Assembly: GCA_014860745.1 (NCBI GenBank)
Contig: JACZJC010000052.1
Coordinates: 38,537 to 102,536, forward strand
Source: Anaerolineales bacterium
GTDB taxonomy: Bacteria; Chloroflexota; Anaerolineae; Anaerolineales; Villigracilaceae
Reading direction: 5' to 3'
Length of the DNA: 64,000 nucleotides
In this document: piece after piece, positions 1 through 7,126 of the stretch
How positions within the stretch are numbered: the first letter of the stretch is position 1
How the letters are laid out: each line of letters opens with the position of its first letter
Notes under the pieces: model-generated
The model's input: only the letters and a program-made list of their open reading frames with translations
Databases searched by the model: none
What the model was told of the DNA's origin: nothing
Position numbers and translations under genes: made by a program

Positions 1-1
1 A

Positions 2-289
2 ATGTATTCAGGCGGCGAGGCCTTCCGGGTCAATTTTGCGATTCGGCTCGCGCTTTCCGAAATTCTTGCGCAAAGGAAAGGCGCGCGTTTACAAACCCTC
101 GTCATCGACGAAGGATTCGGCTCGCAGGACGCGCAGGGAAGACAACGGCTCATCGAAGCCATCAATCTTGTGAAAAACGATTTCGCAAAAATTCTTGTCA
201 TCACTCATCTCGATGAACTCAAAGACGCCTTCCCGAATCGCATCGAAGTCGAGAAGACCGAGCGGGGGAGTACCGTGAAAGTGATTTGA
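2..289 (+). CDS. sbcC: SbcC/Rad50-like ATPase, C-terminal fragment (5' end outside the window)
   Basis: Only the last 95 or so residues are present; the frame is open to the left edge, so the first methionine is internal. The piece carries the ABC signature SGGE at residues 4-7 and a Walker B strand ending in DEGFGSQD, followed by a D-loop-like stretch and the H-loop strand ILVITH. This arrangement, in which the second half of the ATPase head follows a long coiled coil, is that of SbcC/Rad50 nucleases, which process hairpin and broken DNA ends with SbcD. The coiled coil and zinc hook are not visible here, so RecF- or RecN-like ATPases cannot be fully excluded, but DEGFGSQD is typical of SbcC. 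Confidence 0.85.
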   Translation: MYSGGEAFRVNFAIRLALSEILAQRKGARLQTLVIDEGFGSQDAQGRQRLIEAINLVKNDFAKILVITHLDELKDAFPNRIEVEKTERGSTVKVI

Positions 290-305
290 AGCCCCTCATT
301 CCCGC

Positions 306-1472
306 ATGCCATATTTCATTGTCTCAACCGTTCTTTTTATCCTTGGCCTCATCATCATTTATTGGATACACAATCAATATCATCTTGATATCGTTGTCAC
401 GCCGGCGCCGCCCCCGGCGAACGCTCCGTTGATTTCGATTTGCATCCCTGCGCGCAATGAAGAAAATAATATTCGCAAATGTGTCGATGCCGCGCTTGGG
501 CAAGATTATCCCAATTTCGAAGTCATCGTTTTGGATGACCGCTCCACTGATTCGACTCTTACTCAATTAAAAGAGATCGCCTTCCGCGACTCTCGCCTCT
601 TCCCAATCAGCGGCTCAGACTTACCCGAAGGCTGGGCCGGCAAACCCCATGCTTTGTACCAGGCCTCGGCAGCTGCCCGCGGCGAGTGGCTCTGCTTTGT
701 GGATGCAGACACCTTCCTCTCGCCACAGGCCATCTCGTCGTGTTATGCCAAGGCCCTTGAGACAGAGGCAGACCTTTTCACGGTCATGACGCGGCAGATC
801 CTTGGGTCATTCTGGGAAAAAGTCGTCATGCCTTTGGTGATGACAGCCCTTTCGGTTGGATTCTCTCCCCGAAAAGTCAATGACCCAAACACTCGCGATG
901 CCGTTGCGAACGGTCAGTTCATCCTGATCAAACGAAAAATTTATGATTTGATCGGCGGGCATGAAAGGGTCAAAGACCAGATCGTGGAGGATAAGGCGAT
1001 CTCAGAGCAGGTGAAATGGAACGGCCATCGACTCGTCATTGCAGATGGAATGCAGCTTGTCCACACGCGGATGTACACATCCCTTGAAAGCATGTGGGAA
1101 GGCTGGACGAAGAATATTTATCTCGGATTACGCGATCACCCGGCTATGCTGCTGCTTGGAGCGTTTGGCGCTCTACTGGCTTTGATTGCTGCATTATTTC
1201 TGCCCATCTGGCCGTTATTGGGCTTGTATTGGTTTATTAGCGGAGGCGGTTGGCTGGCAGTTGGTGTAATGGTCAAATCGGTGATCGTCTGGGGATTTTT
1301 AATTTATGTCCGCATTCGAGTTGCGCGCGGTATGAACATTTCGGGTTGGTATGCCCTGACAACGCCGCTGGGAGCAGGAGTTTTCGCCGCCATGATGCTT
1401 ACTTCAGCGTGGAAGGTGCTCTCAGGGCAGGGGGTGACCTGGCGCGGAAGGAACTATCGCCCCAAACCGTGA
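306..1472 (+). CDS. Membrane-anchored family 2 glycosyltransferase
   Basis: A 388-residue GT-A enzyme. An N-terminal membrane helix (residues 2-20) is followed by the nucleotide-binding strand SICIPARNEE (about 45-54), the DDRSTD segment (about 77-82) and the metal-binding DAD within FVDADTF (about 132-138). A later ED pair (EDKAISEQV, about 229-237) is the likely catalytic base region. Two or three C-terminal hydrophobic segments (about 280-375) anchor the domain. The architecture matches GT2 enzymes that glycosylate lipids or carotenoids at the cytoplasmic face; the acceptor cannot be told from sequence. It starts 16 bases after the SbcC-like gene, has no clear Shine-Dalgarno sequence, and may be co-transcribed with it. 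Confidence 0.8.
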   Translation: MPYFIVSTVLFILGLIIIYWIHNQYHLDIVVTPAPPPANAPLISICIPARNEENNIRKCVDAALGQDYPNFEVIVLDDRSTDSTLTQLKEIAFRDSRLFPISGSDLPEGWAGKPHALYQASAAARGEWLCFVDADTFLSPQAISSCYAKALETEADLFTVMTRQILGSFWEKVVMPLVMTALSVGFSPRKVNDPNTRDAVANGQFILIKRKIYDLIGGHERVKDQIVEDKAISEQVKWNGHRLVIADGMQLVHTRMYTSLESMWEGWTKNIYLGLRDHPAMLLLGAFGALLALIAALFLPIWPLLGLYWFISGGGWLAVGVMVKSVIVWGFLIYVRIRVARGMNISGWYALTTPLGAGVFAAMMLTSAWKVLSGQGVTWRGRNYRPKP

Positions 1473-1482
1473 CTTAAGTCTC

Positions 1483-1512
1483 TTGACGATTTATTGCCCG
1501 TGTTGTTATATT
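1483..1512 (+). promoter_or_regulatory. Sigma-70-type promoter of the DeoR-NosL / PCuAC operon
   Basis: TTGACG at 1483-1488 and TATATT at 1507-1512 are separated by 18 bases. The predicted start lies near 1519, leaving a leader of about 28 bases. The -10 hexamer lies inside the left arm of the inverted repeat at 1503-1512, as expected for a repressor-controlled promoter. Confidence 0.6.
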
Positions 1513-1548
1513 TTGTCAACTTGTGATATAGGTAACAGAATATAACAA
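1503..1548. promoter_or_regulatory. 10-bp inverted repeat, candidate operator for the DeoR-NosL regulator
   Basis: TTGTTATATT (1503-1512) and AATATAACAA (1539-1548) are perfect reverse complements 26 bases apart. A third, imperfect half-site TTGTGATATA lies at 1521-1530 in the same direction as the left arm. The left arm covers the -10 box and the right arm runs into the start codon, so protein bound to both would block transcription. The role as operator is inferred from position. Confidence 0.55.
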
Positions 1549-2120
1549 TGTCTTTTTCATCCCTTGATCGTAAAAAGAAAATTTTGGAACTTCTGCAAAA
1601 GCAGGGCAGCGCCTCCATCCAGGAACTGGCGGGGATATTTGAAGTCTCCACGATGACGATTCACCGCGACTTGAACAAGCTGGCCGAAGCGGGGCATATT
1701 CAAAAGAAGCACGGCGGTGTGACTCTGCCAGACATGCTTCCCGGTGTTTCGGGGGAGTTTTTGTGCGCCATGTGCAAGAAACCCGTTTCGGAACGGACGG
1801 TCTTCATCGTTCAATTTGAAAATGGGGAGCAGAAACGCGCCTGCTGTGCCCATTGCGGATTAATGATCCAGAGTCAGTCGAAGGGTGCCTGGCAGTCTCT
1901 GACGGTGGATTATTTGCACGGTCACATGGTCAGCGCGAGCCAGGCTTTTTATGTCATGGGGAGCGAGATCAGCATTTGTTGTGTTCCGAGCGTACTAAGT
2001 TTTGGGTCGCAGCAGGAAGCGGAAAAATACCAAAAGGGGTTTGGCGGAAGTCTGATGAATATGGCTGCTGCCATCCGCCATTTGCAGGGAATGATGCATG
2101 TGCAGAAACAAGGCGCATGA
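1548..2120 (+). CDS. DeoR-type HTH regulator fused to a NosL-like metal-binding domain
   Basis: 190 residues in two parts. Residues 4-60 are a DeoR-family winged helix with the recognition segment VSTMTIHRDLNKL and the usual GHIQKKHGG wing. DeoR proteins normally continue into a sugar-phosphate-sensing domain; here residues 70-180 resemble NosL instead, with CxxC at 73-76, CCAHC at 99-103, HGHM at 124-127, and the NosL-like stretch ASQAFYVMGSE followed by CC (144-145) and a FGSQQEAEKYQKGFGG end. NosL binds Cu(I), so I infer a copper-responsive regulator. This fits the next gene, a PCuAC copper chaperone, 34 bases downstream. The promoter has an inverted repeat that may be its own site. The HTH call is firm; the NosL call is by pattern. 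Confidence 0.8.
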   Translation: MSFSSLDRKKKILELLQKQGSASIQELAGIFEVSTMTIHRDLNKLAEAGHIQKKHGGVTLPDMLPGVSGEFLCAMCKKPVSERTVFIVQFENGEQKRACCAHCGLMIQSQSKGAWQSLTVDYLHGHMVSASQAFYVMGSEISICCVPSVLSFGSQQEAEKYQKGFGGSLMNMAAAIRHLQGMMHVQKQGA

Positions 2121-2154
2121 TTCAGAAATATCAATCAAAAAGGAAGAACAGTGT

Positions 2155-2631
2155 ATGAAAAACAAATTTATGTTTGTGCTGGTGGGATTGATGTTGTTGA
2201 GCGCGTGCGGCGCTCCAAAAAGCAATGCAATGGAGGCCAGGGATGCCTGGGCACGTGCTGGGTTGAAGGATGGAAATAGCGCGGCGTATATGCTCATCTC
2301 CAACGGCACCGCCCAGAATGATGAATTGGTCGGCGTTTCATCGGATGCTGCAAAGGCTGTTGAGATTCACCTCAGCCAGATGGGCGCGGATGGGACAATG
2401 CAGATGCTTCCCCAGGAAGCGATCGCTTTGCCAGCCGGGGGCGAACTGGAATTAAAGCCAGGCAGCTATCATGTCATGTTGATCGGCCTTGTGAAAGACC
2501 TTAACCTTGGTGATGAAATTACCCTGACCCTGCATTTCCAAATCCATGAAGATATTACCCTGACGGTCCCCGTGAAGGAAGCGGCAGATATGGGCGGTTC
2601 CGGTATGGATGGACACAATTCAATGCCTTAG
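2155..2631 (+). CDS. PCuAC-type periplasmic copper chaperone lipoprotein
   Basis: 158 residues from the ATG at 2155, chosen because AAGGAAG precedes it and because it opens a lipoprotein signal with lipobox LSAC (Cys18); an in-frame ATG 57 bases upstream has no such support. The copper motif H(M)X10MX21HXM is met at H72, M84, H106 and M108, with Leu73 in place of the first Met. The tail from 145 on is Met/Gly/His-rich (MGGSGMDGHNSM) and could bind more copper. PCuAC proteins deliver Cu(I) to the CuA site of haem-copper oxidases. No such oxidase is in this window, so its client lies elsewhere. It appears co-transcribed with, and probably controlled by, the upstream NosL-like regulator. Confidence 0.88.
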   Translation: MKNKFMFVLVGLMLLSACGAPKSNAMEARDAWARAGLKDGNSAAYMLISNGTAQNDELVGVSSDAAKAVEIHLSQMGADGTMQMLPQEAIALPAGGELELKPGSYHVMLIGLVKDLNLGDEITLTLHFQIHEDITLTVPVKEAADMGGSGMDGHNSMP

Positions 2632-2664
2632 GAATTCGCACTTTTGCCGGTGCATTCTCCTTTG

Positions 2665-2694
2665 ATGTCCCACCGGGAAAACCCGGTGGGACAT
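2665..2694 (+). terminator. Hairpin terminator after the copper operon
   Basis: A perfect 13-bp stem (2665-2677 with 2682-2694) closes on an AAAA loop; core CCCACCGGG/CCCGGTGGG. The T-tract after it is weak (TCTGCATTTC). Confidence 0.65.
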
Positions 2695-2755
2695 TCTGCA
2701 TTTCAGATGTAAATGGCTATCGTTAATGGCTCAGGAAAATGAAAATGGCAGGTCA

Positions 2756-3172
2756 TTAAAATAGAGAAAGCACTGCGAAAATTGCATAGGAAACCAGGCA
2801 CGATGATATAACGGCGAAGGTGGTGGTCAGAATTCCTGCGGCTTTCGAGCGAATCCATCCCGCCACGCCGATGCCTGCTAGAAATACGTAGATCGCGCCG
2901 TATAAGATCAAAAAAGCGCCGATGTTCATCAAGCCCAATTCTTCCGGTATGCGGTTAAGTTCTGCGGCAGCTGAGAAGGTCAATACGGAGACGATAAGAG
3001 AATATAGAAACATGACGGCTGCAGCCGAGAAAATGACAACCTCAGCTGTTTCCAATTTCGTTTTTTGCCCTGCAGTCAGGAATTGCACCACTGCTGAAAG
3101 TGAGAACCCCGCCAGCACGCCTGCCAGCCCCGCAAGCGCTCCGGCCTCTGCCAGATAATTTTCCAATGTCAT
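2756..3172 (-). CDS. Small four-helix membrane protein, unknown function
   Basis: 138 residues with four hydrophobic helices (about 9-31, 44-68, 78-103 and 113-136) separated by short polar loops, including QKTKLETAE after helix 1. I do not recognise a family. It stands alone between the copper operon (convergent) and nrfHA (divergent). The start is supported by GGAGG about ten bases upstream on the minus strand. Nothing suggests a frameshift or truncation. Function unknown; membrane location is the only safe statement. Confidence 0.6.
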   Translation of the reverse strand: MTLENYLAEAGALAGLAGVLAGFSLSAVVQFLTAGQKTKLETAEVVIFSAAAVMFLYSLIVSVLTFSAAAELNRIPEELGLMNIGAFLILYGAIYVFLAGIGVAGWIRSKAAGILTTTFAVISSCLVSYAIFAVLSLF

Positions 3173-3360
3173 GATCGTTCCTCCGTTCGTAATGGTAAAT
3201 TTATGCGATTATAAAGTACCTTAGCCCGGATGTTGATACTGTTGGATGGTTTGGACCAATTGTCCCGTAGGGATGAGGCGCGAAAGCCAAAGGCAGGATA
3301 TTTGTCACTTAATAAATCGGACAATTTTTGTTATATATAGTCTTTGTAATTCAGATTTAA

Positions 3361-3403
3361 TGTGATAAAAGTCACAAGTTGTTTTTGAATCTTGCTTTAT
3401 AGT
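3361..3403 (+). promoter_or_regulatory. Crp/Fnr-type site and -10 box of the nrfHA promoter
   Basis: TGTGA-TAAAAG-TCACA at 3361-3376 is a perfect TGTGA-N6-TCACA dyad. A -10 element TATAGT lies at 3398-3403, so transcription should begin near 3410 and the dyad centre (3368.5) falls at about -41.5, the exact class II activator position. No -35 box is visible, as expected for activator-dependent promoters. The Crp-family gene at 5883-6560 is the obvious candidate for the binding protein. Confidence 0.75.
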
Positions 3404-3435
3404 ATGAATATGTTAATCTTTTGTGAGGTCAATCC

Positions 3436-3921
3436 ATGCCGAAAATTCCACTCATCGCCATTGTGATCGCTGTCTTCGCCATGGGGTATTTTGCACTCGT
3501 AACGGATGCCGCCTCGTATGGTGGGAACGCCCCTGAGACGTGTGCGAACTGCCATGTGATGGACTCGCAGTATGAAAACTGGTATCACGGCGCGCATGGA
3601 GGCTGGGCAAAATGCACCGACTGCCATTTGCCGCATGATAATTTGGCGGTCTATTACGCAGAGAAAGGCAGGCAGGGTGCAAAAGATACTTTTGCATTTG
3701 TGACGGGGAATATTCCGATCGCGATCCGTGCAAGCGACAAGACCAAGAGCATTGTGCAGGCCAATTGCGTCCACTGCCATGAAGATTCGGTGGAAAATAT
3801 TGTGATGGCCGCACAGCCGTTCGACCGCTATTGCTGGGATTGTCACCGTGATGTTGCTCATACGGCACGCGGGGAATCGGGTTTTCCCTATCAAGACTCA
3901 AATCTTTATCCGATCAAATAA
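3436..3921 (+). CDS. nrfH: Cytochrome c nitrite reductase membrane subunit NrfH
   Basis: 161 residues: an N-terminal membrane anchor (about 4-24) and four CxxCH haem motifs (residues 36-40, 60-64, 111-115, 133-137). The first is followed by VMD, whose Met42 matches the unusual Met ligand of NrfH haem 1. NrfH belongs to the NapC/NirT quinol dehydrogenases and passes electrons from menaquinol to NrfA. GAGG lies nine bases before the ATG. nrfA follows after about 14 bases in the same transcript, and a perfect Crp-type site lies upstream. Length and haem count match the family; I see nothing missing. Confidence 0.95.
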   Translation: MPKIPLIAIVIAVFAMGYFALVTDAASYGGNAPETCANCHVMDSQYENWYHGAHGGWAKCTDCHLPHDNLAVYYAEKGRQGAKDTFAFVTGNIPIAIRASDKTKSIVQANCVHCHEDSVENIVMAAQPFDRYCWDCHRDVAHTARGESGFPYQDSNLYPIK

Positions 3922-3935
3922 GGAGAATGAATTCA

Positions 3936-5279
3936 ATGAAAAACTATACTACCTTGATCCTGGCTGGCCTTGTCATTGTTCTGGCTGTGGCGCTGGTGGG
4001 CGTTTTGACCTATGTGAAAAACCAGCCTGTCGAAACCCGTACTGTTGAATCGCTGGTTCAGATCGCAGAAATGGAACCCGATTCATCTCTGTGGGGGGTG
4101 AATTTCCCCAACCAGTACGATACCTTCCTAAAAACAAAAACCAATAATATAGACACAACCTATGCTGGTTCCTCCCAGTTCTCATGGTTGGAACGGGATC
4201 CGCGCCAGGTGATCTTGTTTGCCGGGTATCCTTTCAGCAAGGAGTACAACGATGACCGCGGTCATGCCAACGCGCTTGAAGATGTGCGCGCCACCAAGCG
4301 CCTGAATTTGAACGATGAAGATCCCAAACATACGCCGGCTACTTGTTATTCCTGCAAATCATCCTCGAACCCAGGCTTGTGGTCGGAGCTGGGTATGGAA
4401 GCCTATGACGCCATGTCGTTCAATGAGATGACGCCGAATATCAATGAATCGATCGGATGCGCCAACTGTCACGAAGCCGGCACCCTGCGCTTGATCGTGA
4501 CCAACCCGGCACTGGAGGAAGCCTTCGAGCGCCAAGGCAAGGATTGGACCACTTTTACCCGCCAGGAAATGCGCACGGTCGTTTGTGGGAATTGCCATGT
4601 TGAATATTATTTCAAGGGCGACGGCAAGTACCTGACCTTCCCCTGGGATAAAGGCACCAAAGTGGAAGAGATCATTTCTTATTATGAAGCCTCGGGCTTT
4701 AAGGACTGGGTATACCCCGAAACCGAGACGCCGATGCTCAAGGCGCAGCATCCTGAATTTGAGTTCTTCACAGCGGATTCTACACATTATAAAGCCGGTG
4801 TTTCATGCGCCGACTGCCACATGCCCTACGTTCGCGACGGAGCAACCAAATATTCCTCCCACGATGTTCACAGCCCGCTGCTCAATCCGGAACAGGCCTG
4901 CGGTCAATGTCACACGGACACCGATTATGTGATTGGCCGAGTTAACAGCATCCAAAAACAGGTTGCAGAAACGAAGATCGCCACAGAAGACGCGATCATC
5001 GATGCGATCAATGCCATCAAGACAGCCACCGCCGCCGGCACTGCAGATGCCGCCCTGCTCGATGAAGCCCGCAAACTGCACCGCGAAGCGCAATTCATGT
5101 GGGACTTTATCTCCGCGGAGAATAGCACGGGCTTCCACAACCCCGAATACGCGCTGGAGGTACTGGCCAAATCCACGAACCTTGCGCGCCAGGCACAGAT
5201 GCTGGCCGCACAGTCTGTGGGTGATACCTCCCTGCTCGAAACAGGCACCTACTATCCTGCCGAAGGAACCGCTCCATAA
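3936..5279 (+). CDS. nrfA: Ammonia-forming cytochrome c nitrite reductase NrfA
   Basis: 447 residues from the ATG at 3936, preferred over 3927 because AGGAG at 3921-3925 is only one base from the earlier ATG but ten from this one. An N-terminal membrane/signal segment is followed by the catalytic haem motif CYSCK (about 137-141), whose Lys is the haem-iron ligand diagnostic of NrfA, then four CxxCH motifs (CANCH 175, CGNCH 217, CADCH 291, CGQCH 322). It reduces nitrite to ammonium with six electrons on the outside of the membrane. The N-terminus looks like an uncleaved anchor rather than a cleaved signal. Paired with nrfH; a strong terminator follows. Confidence 0.96.
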   Translation: MKNYTTLILAGLVIVLAVALVGVLTYVKNQPVETRTVESLVQIAEMEPDSSLWGVNFPNQYDTFLKTKTNNIDTTYAGSSQFSWLERDPRQVILFAGYPFSKEYNDDRGHANALEDVRATKRLNLNDEDPKHTPATCYSCKSSSNPGLWSELGMEAYDAMSFNEMTPNINESIGCANCHEAGTLRLIVTNPALEEAFERQGKDWTTFTRQEMRTVVCGNCHVEYYFKGDGKYLTFPWDKGTKVEEIISYYEASGFKDWVYPETETPMLKAQHPEFEFFTADSTHYKAGVSCADCHMPYVRDGATKYSSHDVHSPLLNPEQACGQCHTDTDYVIGRVNSIQKQVAETKIATEDAIIDAINAIKTATAAGTADAALLDEARKLHREAQFMWDFISAENSTGFHNPEYALEVLAKSTNLARQAQMLAAQSVGDTSLLETGTYYPAEGTAP

Positions 5280-5295
5280 GTTGTTATTGAATCCG

Positions 5296-5328
5296 ACACC
5301 CCGTCCACCACCGGACGGGGTGTTTTTT
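5296..5328 (+). terminator. Rho-independent terminator of nrfHA
   Basis: A perfect 11-bp stem (ACACCCCGTCC at 5296-5306 with GGACGGGGTGT at 5313-5323), six-base loop, and a run of six T residues. Confidence 0.9.
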
Positions 5329-5382
5329 ATTCTCTGCGGAACATTTTCTATGATATGGTCGTTAGTATAACAAGGAGAAAAT

Positions 5383-5832
5383 ATGAAAAAGCTATTCTTA
5401 CTGGTGATTGTCTTTGTCCTTGCGGCCTGTTCTGCACAGCCATCCTCTGAGTTCGATAATAATATGTCCAAATGGGAGAAAGCCGGCATTTCCCATTACC
5501 GCTATGTCCTTTTTATCAGCTGCTTTTGCCCGTTCACAGAGGATATGCCATTGACCATCGAAGTGAAAGATGGAGTGGTAATTTCGATGACCCGTTCCGA
5601 TGGAACCCCGGTCAGCCCAACAGACCCATCCTATGGTACCTACGAAACATACTCGACGATCGACCGCATCTTTCTTAATCTGAAAGCTGACCTGACAGGA
5701 GAAGCAGATGAAGTGGCTGTGACATACGACTCCGCCTACGGCTTCCCCCTCAGCATTTCGGTCGACCAGATCAAGGAAGCAATCGACGATGAGCTTTACA
5801 TCCAAATCACCGAGTTCGTCGTTTTGGAATGA
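5383..5832 (+). CDS. Lipoprotein of the DUF6174 type
   Basis: 149 residues. The start has AAGGAG nine bases upstream; a signal peptide ends in the lipobox LAAC (Cys16). The mature part has the DUF6174 pattern: W-x6-ISHYRY, then a paired-cysteine strand SCFCPF (about 46-51), a basic sheet around KDGVVISM, TIDRIF, and the C-terminal TYDSAYGFPLSISVDQ. Members of this group are small extracytoplasmic lipoproteins of unknown role. It is monocistronic, between the nrfA terminator and a bidirectional terminator shared with the Crp-family gene. TATAAC near 5364 may be the -10 box. No function can be assigned. Confidence 0.75.
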   Translation: MKKLFLLVIVFVLAACSAQPSSEFDNNMSKWEKAGISHYRYVLFISCFCPFTEDMPLTIEVKDGVVISMTRSDGTPVSPTDPSYGTYETYSTIDRIFLNLKADLTGEADEVAVTYDSAYGFPLSISVDQIKEAIDDELYIQITEFVVLE

Positions 5833-5836
5833 ACGA

Positions 5837-5865
5837 AAAAGCGGCCTGCAAATGGCCGCTTTTTA
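5837..5865. terminator. Bidirectional terminator between the DUF6174 gene and the Crp-family gene
   Basis: AAAAGCGGCC (5837-5846) pairs with GGCCGCTTTT (5854-5863) around a seven-base loop; A- and T-runs on the two sides serve both convergent genes. Confidence 0.85.
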
Positions 5866-5882
5866 TTTATCCGGCAATCCGA

Positions 5883-6560
5883 TCAATGCATCCACTGTTC
5901 GAAAATTTCATGGTCGGCGATTTGAATACGCCTATCCTCAACCTTGATCGCGCCGCTGCGCTCCAATTCCTTCATCGAGCGAGCCACCACTTCGCGGACG
6001 GTTCCCAGCCTGGCGGCGAGTTGTTCCTGCGTCCAATGCGGCACGGATTTTTCCTGCGGCAGTTCGGCGATCAATCTCGCGAGGCGGTGGGTAACCTGAT
6101 AGAACGCCATCTCGCTGACCATCTTCACCATCCCGCGCAGCATCCGCCCGAAATTTGCAAGTACTTTTTGCGCGAACGCAGGATGCGCCATCACCAATTC
6201 ATGCAGTTTCCTTCCGTCGATCACCCATACGCGGCAGGTTTCCAATGCCTCCACATTGACGGGGTTCGGACCTTCGTCGAATGCGGGGACTTCAGCAAAG
6301 GTATCTCCCTCCTGCAAGATGCGGACGATGTATTGCCGGCCCTGCGGCGAAAGTTTAAAGATCTTGGCGCTGCCTTGCTCAATAATATACAACCCGTCAC
6401 AGGGGTCGCCTTCCCAGAACAAAACATCTCCGCGCTGGTATTCGCAGAGATGCATATGTTCGGCAATGTCCTTCAATAATTTTTCAGAAAGGTCATCAAA
6501 ATATTCGTTTCCCCGCAGGACCTTAATGCGTGCGCCTACGCTTGATTCTATCGGTTTCAT
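5883..6560 (-). CDS. Crp/Fnr-family transcription regulator
   Basis: 225 residues. Residues about 20-140 form a cyclic-nucleotide-binding-type beta barrel (GDVLFWEGDPCDGLYIIEQGSAKIF), then a dimer helix, then the winged helix (about 165-215) with TQEQLAARLGTVREVVARSMKEL. In the recognition helix R-E-x3-R occupies the positions of E. coli CRP Arg180, Glu181 and Arg185, which read TGTGA; the perfect TGTGA dyad before nrfH is therefore a likely target. The N-terminal four-cysteine cluster of FNR is absent (only scattered Cys near 38, 53 and 108), so an oxygen-labile cluster is unlikely; the ligand is unknown. TATAAT ends seven bases before the ATG, overlapping the stop codon of the upstream gene, suggesting a leaderless internal start. 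Confidence 0.9.
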   Translation of the reverse strand: MKPIESSVGARIKVLRGNEYFDDLSEKLLKDIAEHMHLCEYQRGDVLFWEGDPCDGLYIIEQGSAKIFKLSPQGRQYIVRILQEGDTFAEVPAFDEGPNPVNVEALETCRVWVIDGRKLHELVMAHPAFAQKVLANFGRMLRGMVKMVSEMAFYQVTHRLARLIAELPQEKSVPHWTQEQLAARLGTVREVVARSMKELERSGAIKVEDRRIQIADHEIFEQWMH

Positions 6561-6568
6561 GCATGGAA

Positions 6569-7078
6569 TTATAACTCACCAAGCAGAACCTTGTCGGTAC
6601 CGCGATTTATCTCCCATGGATAGACAATGAATGCATCCGTTATGGCCGCATAATAATCCGGGCGCACGCTGCCAAATAAATTCCGGTAGGGATTGAAATG
6701 CAGCACGCAGGTTTCGGGGAAACCGCCCGCCGCGGAGACGCGGTTCTTCACCGAGGTGATCGTGCGCCCCGAACCCCAGACGTCATCCACGATCAATGTG
6801 GGGCGTCCGCGCACTTTGTCATCGGCGGGGAATTGAATGAACTCCGGCCAGACCATGAGATTGGATTTTTCAGTCTTCGATTGTGCGGGAAAATCCACAG
6901 CGGCAGTGAGGATGTGGGTGATATCCATGGCTTCGGCAAGCATGCCGCCGGGAATGATCCCGCCGCGCGTGATCAACACCATTGCGGTAAATTCACGGCG
7001 GAACTGGGGGAGGAGATGGTCTATTAATTTATCCAACTCTTCCCACGAGATCATTTCACGGCGGGGTTCTGAAGACAT
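6569..7078 (-). CDS. Phosphoribosyltransferase, xanthine/guanine type
   Basis: 169 residues with a type I PRTase fold. The PRPP-binding loop LIVDDVWGSGRTI (about 97-109) is preceded by the LITRGGIIPGGMLAE segment that corresponds to the pyrophosphate loop. Length and the short hood match XGPRT-like purine salvage enzymes, which attach ribose 5-phosphate to guanine, xanthine or hypoxanthine. The C-terminus YPWEINRG is also common in this group. It lies eight bases upstream of the Crp-family gene on the same strand and probably shares a transcript with it. The base specificity cannot be read from sequence alone. Confidence 0.85.
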   Translation of the reverse strand: MSSEPRREMISWEELDKLIDHLLPQFRREFTAMVLITRGGIIPGGMLAEAMDITHILTAAVDFPAQSKTEKSNLMVWPEFIQFPADDKVRGRPTLIVDDVWGSGRTITSVKNRVSAAGGFPETCVLHFNPYRNLFGSVRPDYYAAITDAFIVYPWEINRGTDKVLLGEL

Positions 7079-7126
7079 GAAGTTGCTACCTTGTGGCTGG
7101 TAATTTGTCAGTGAGGCGAATGCCGA

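Noticed and set aside
5829..6479. Open frame of 216 codons on the plus strand
   Set aside because: Lies antisense to the Crp-family gene, which has a clear domain structure.
5883..6560. FNR-type oxygen sensor
   Set aside because: Cysteines do not form the N-terminal cluster, so FNR is not supported.
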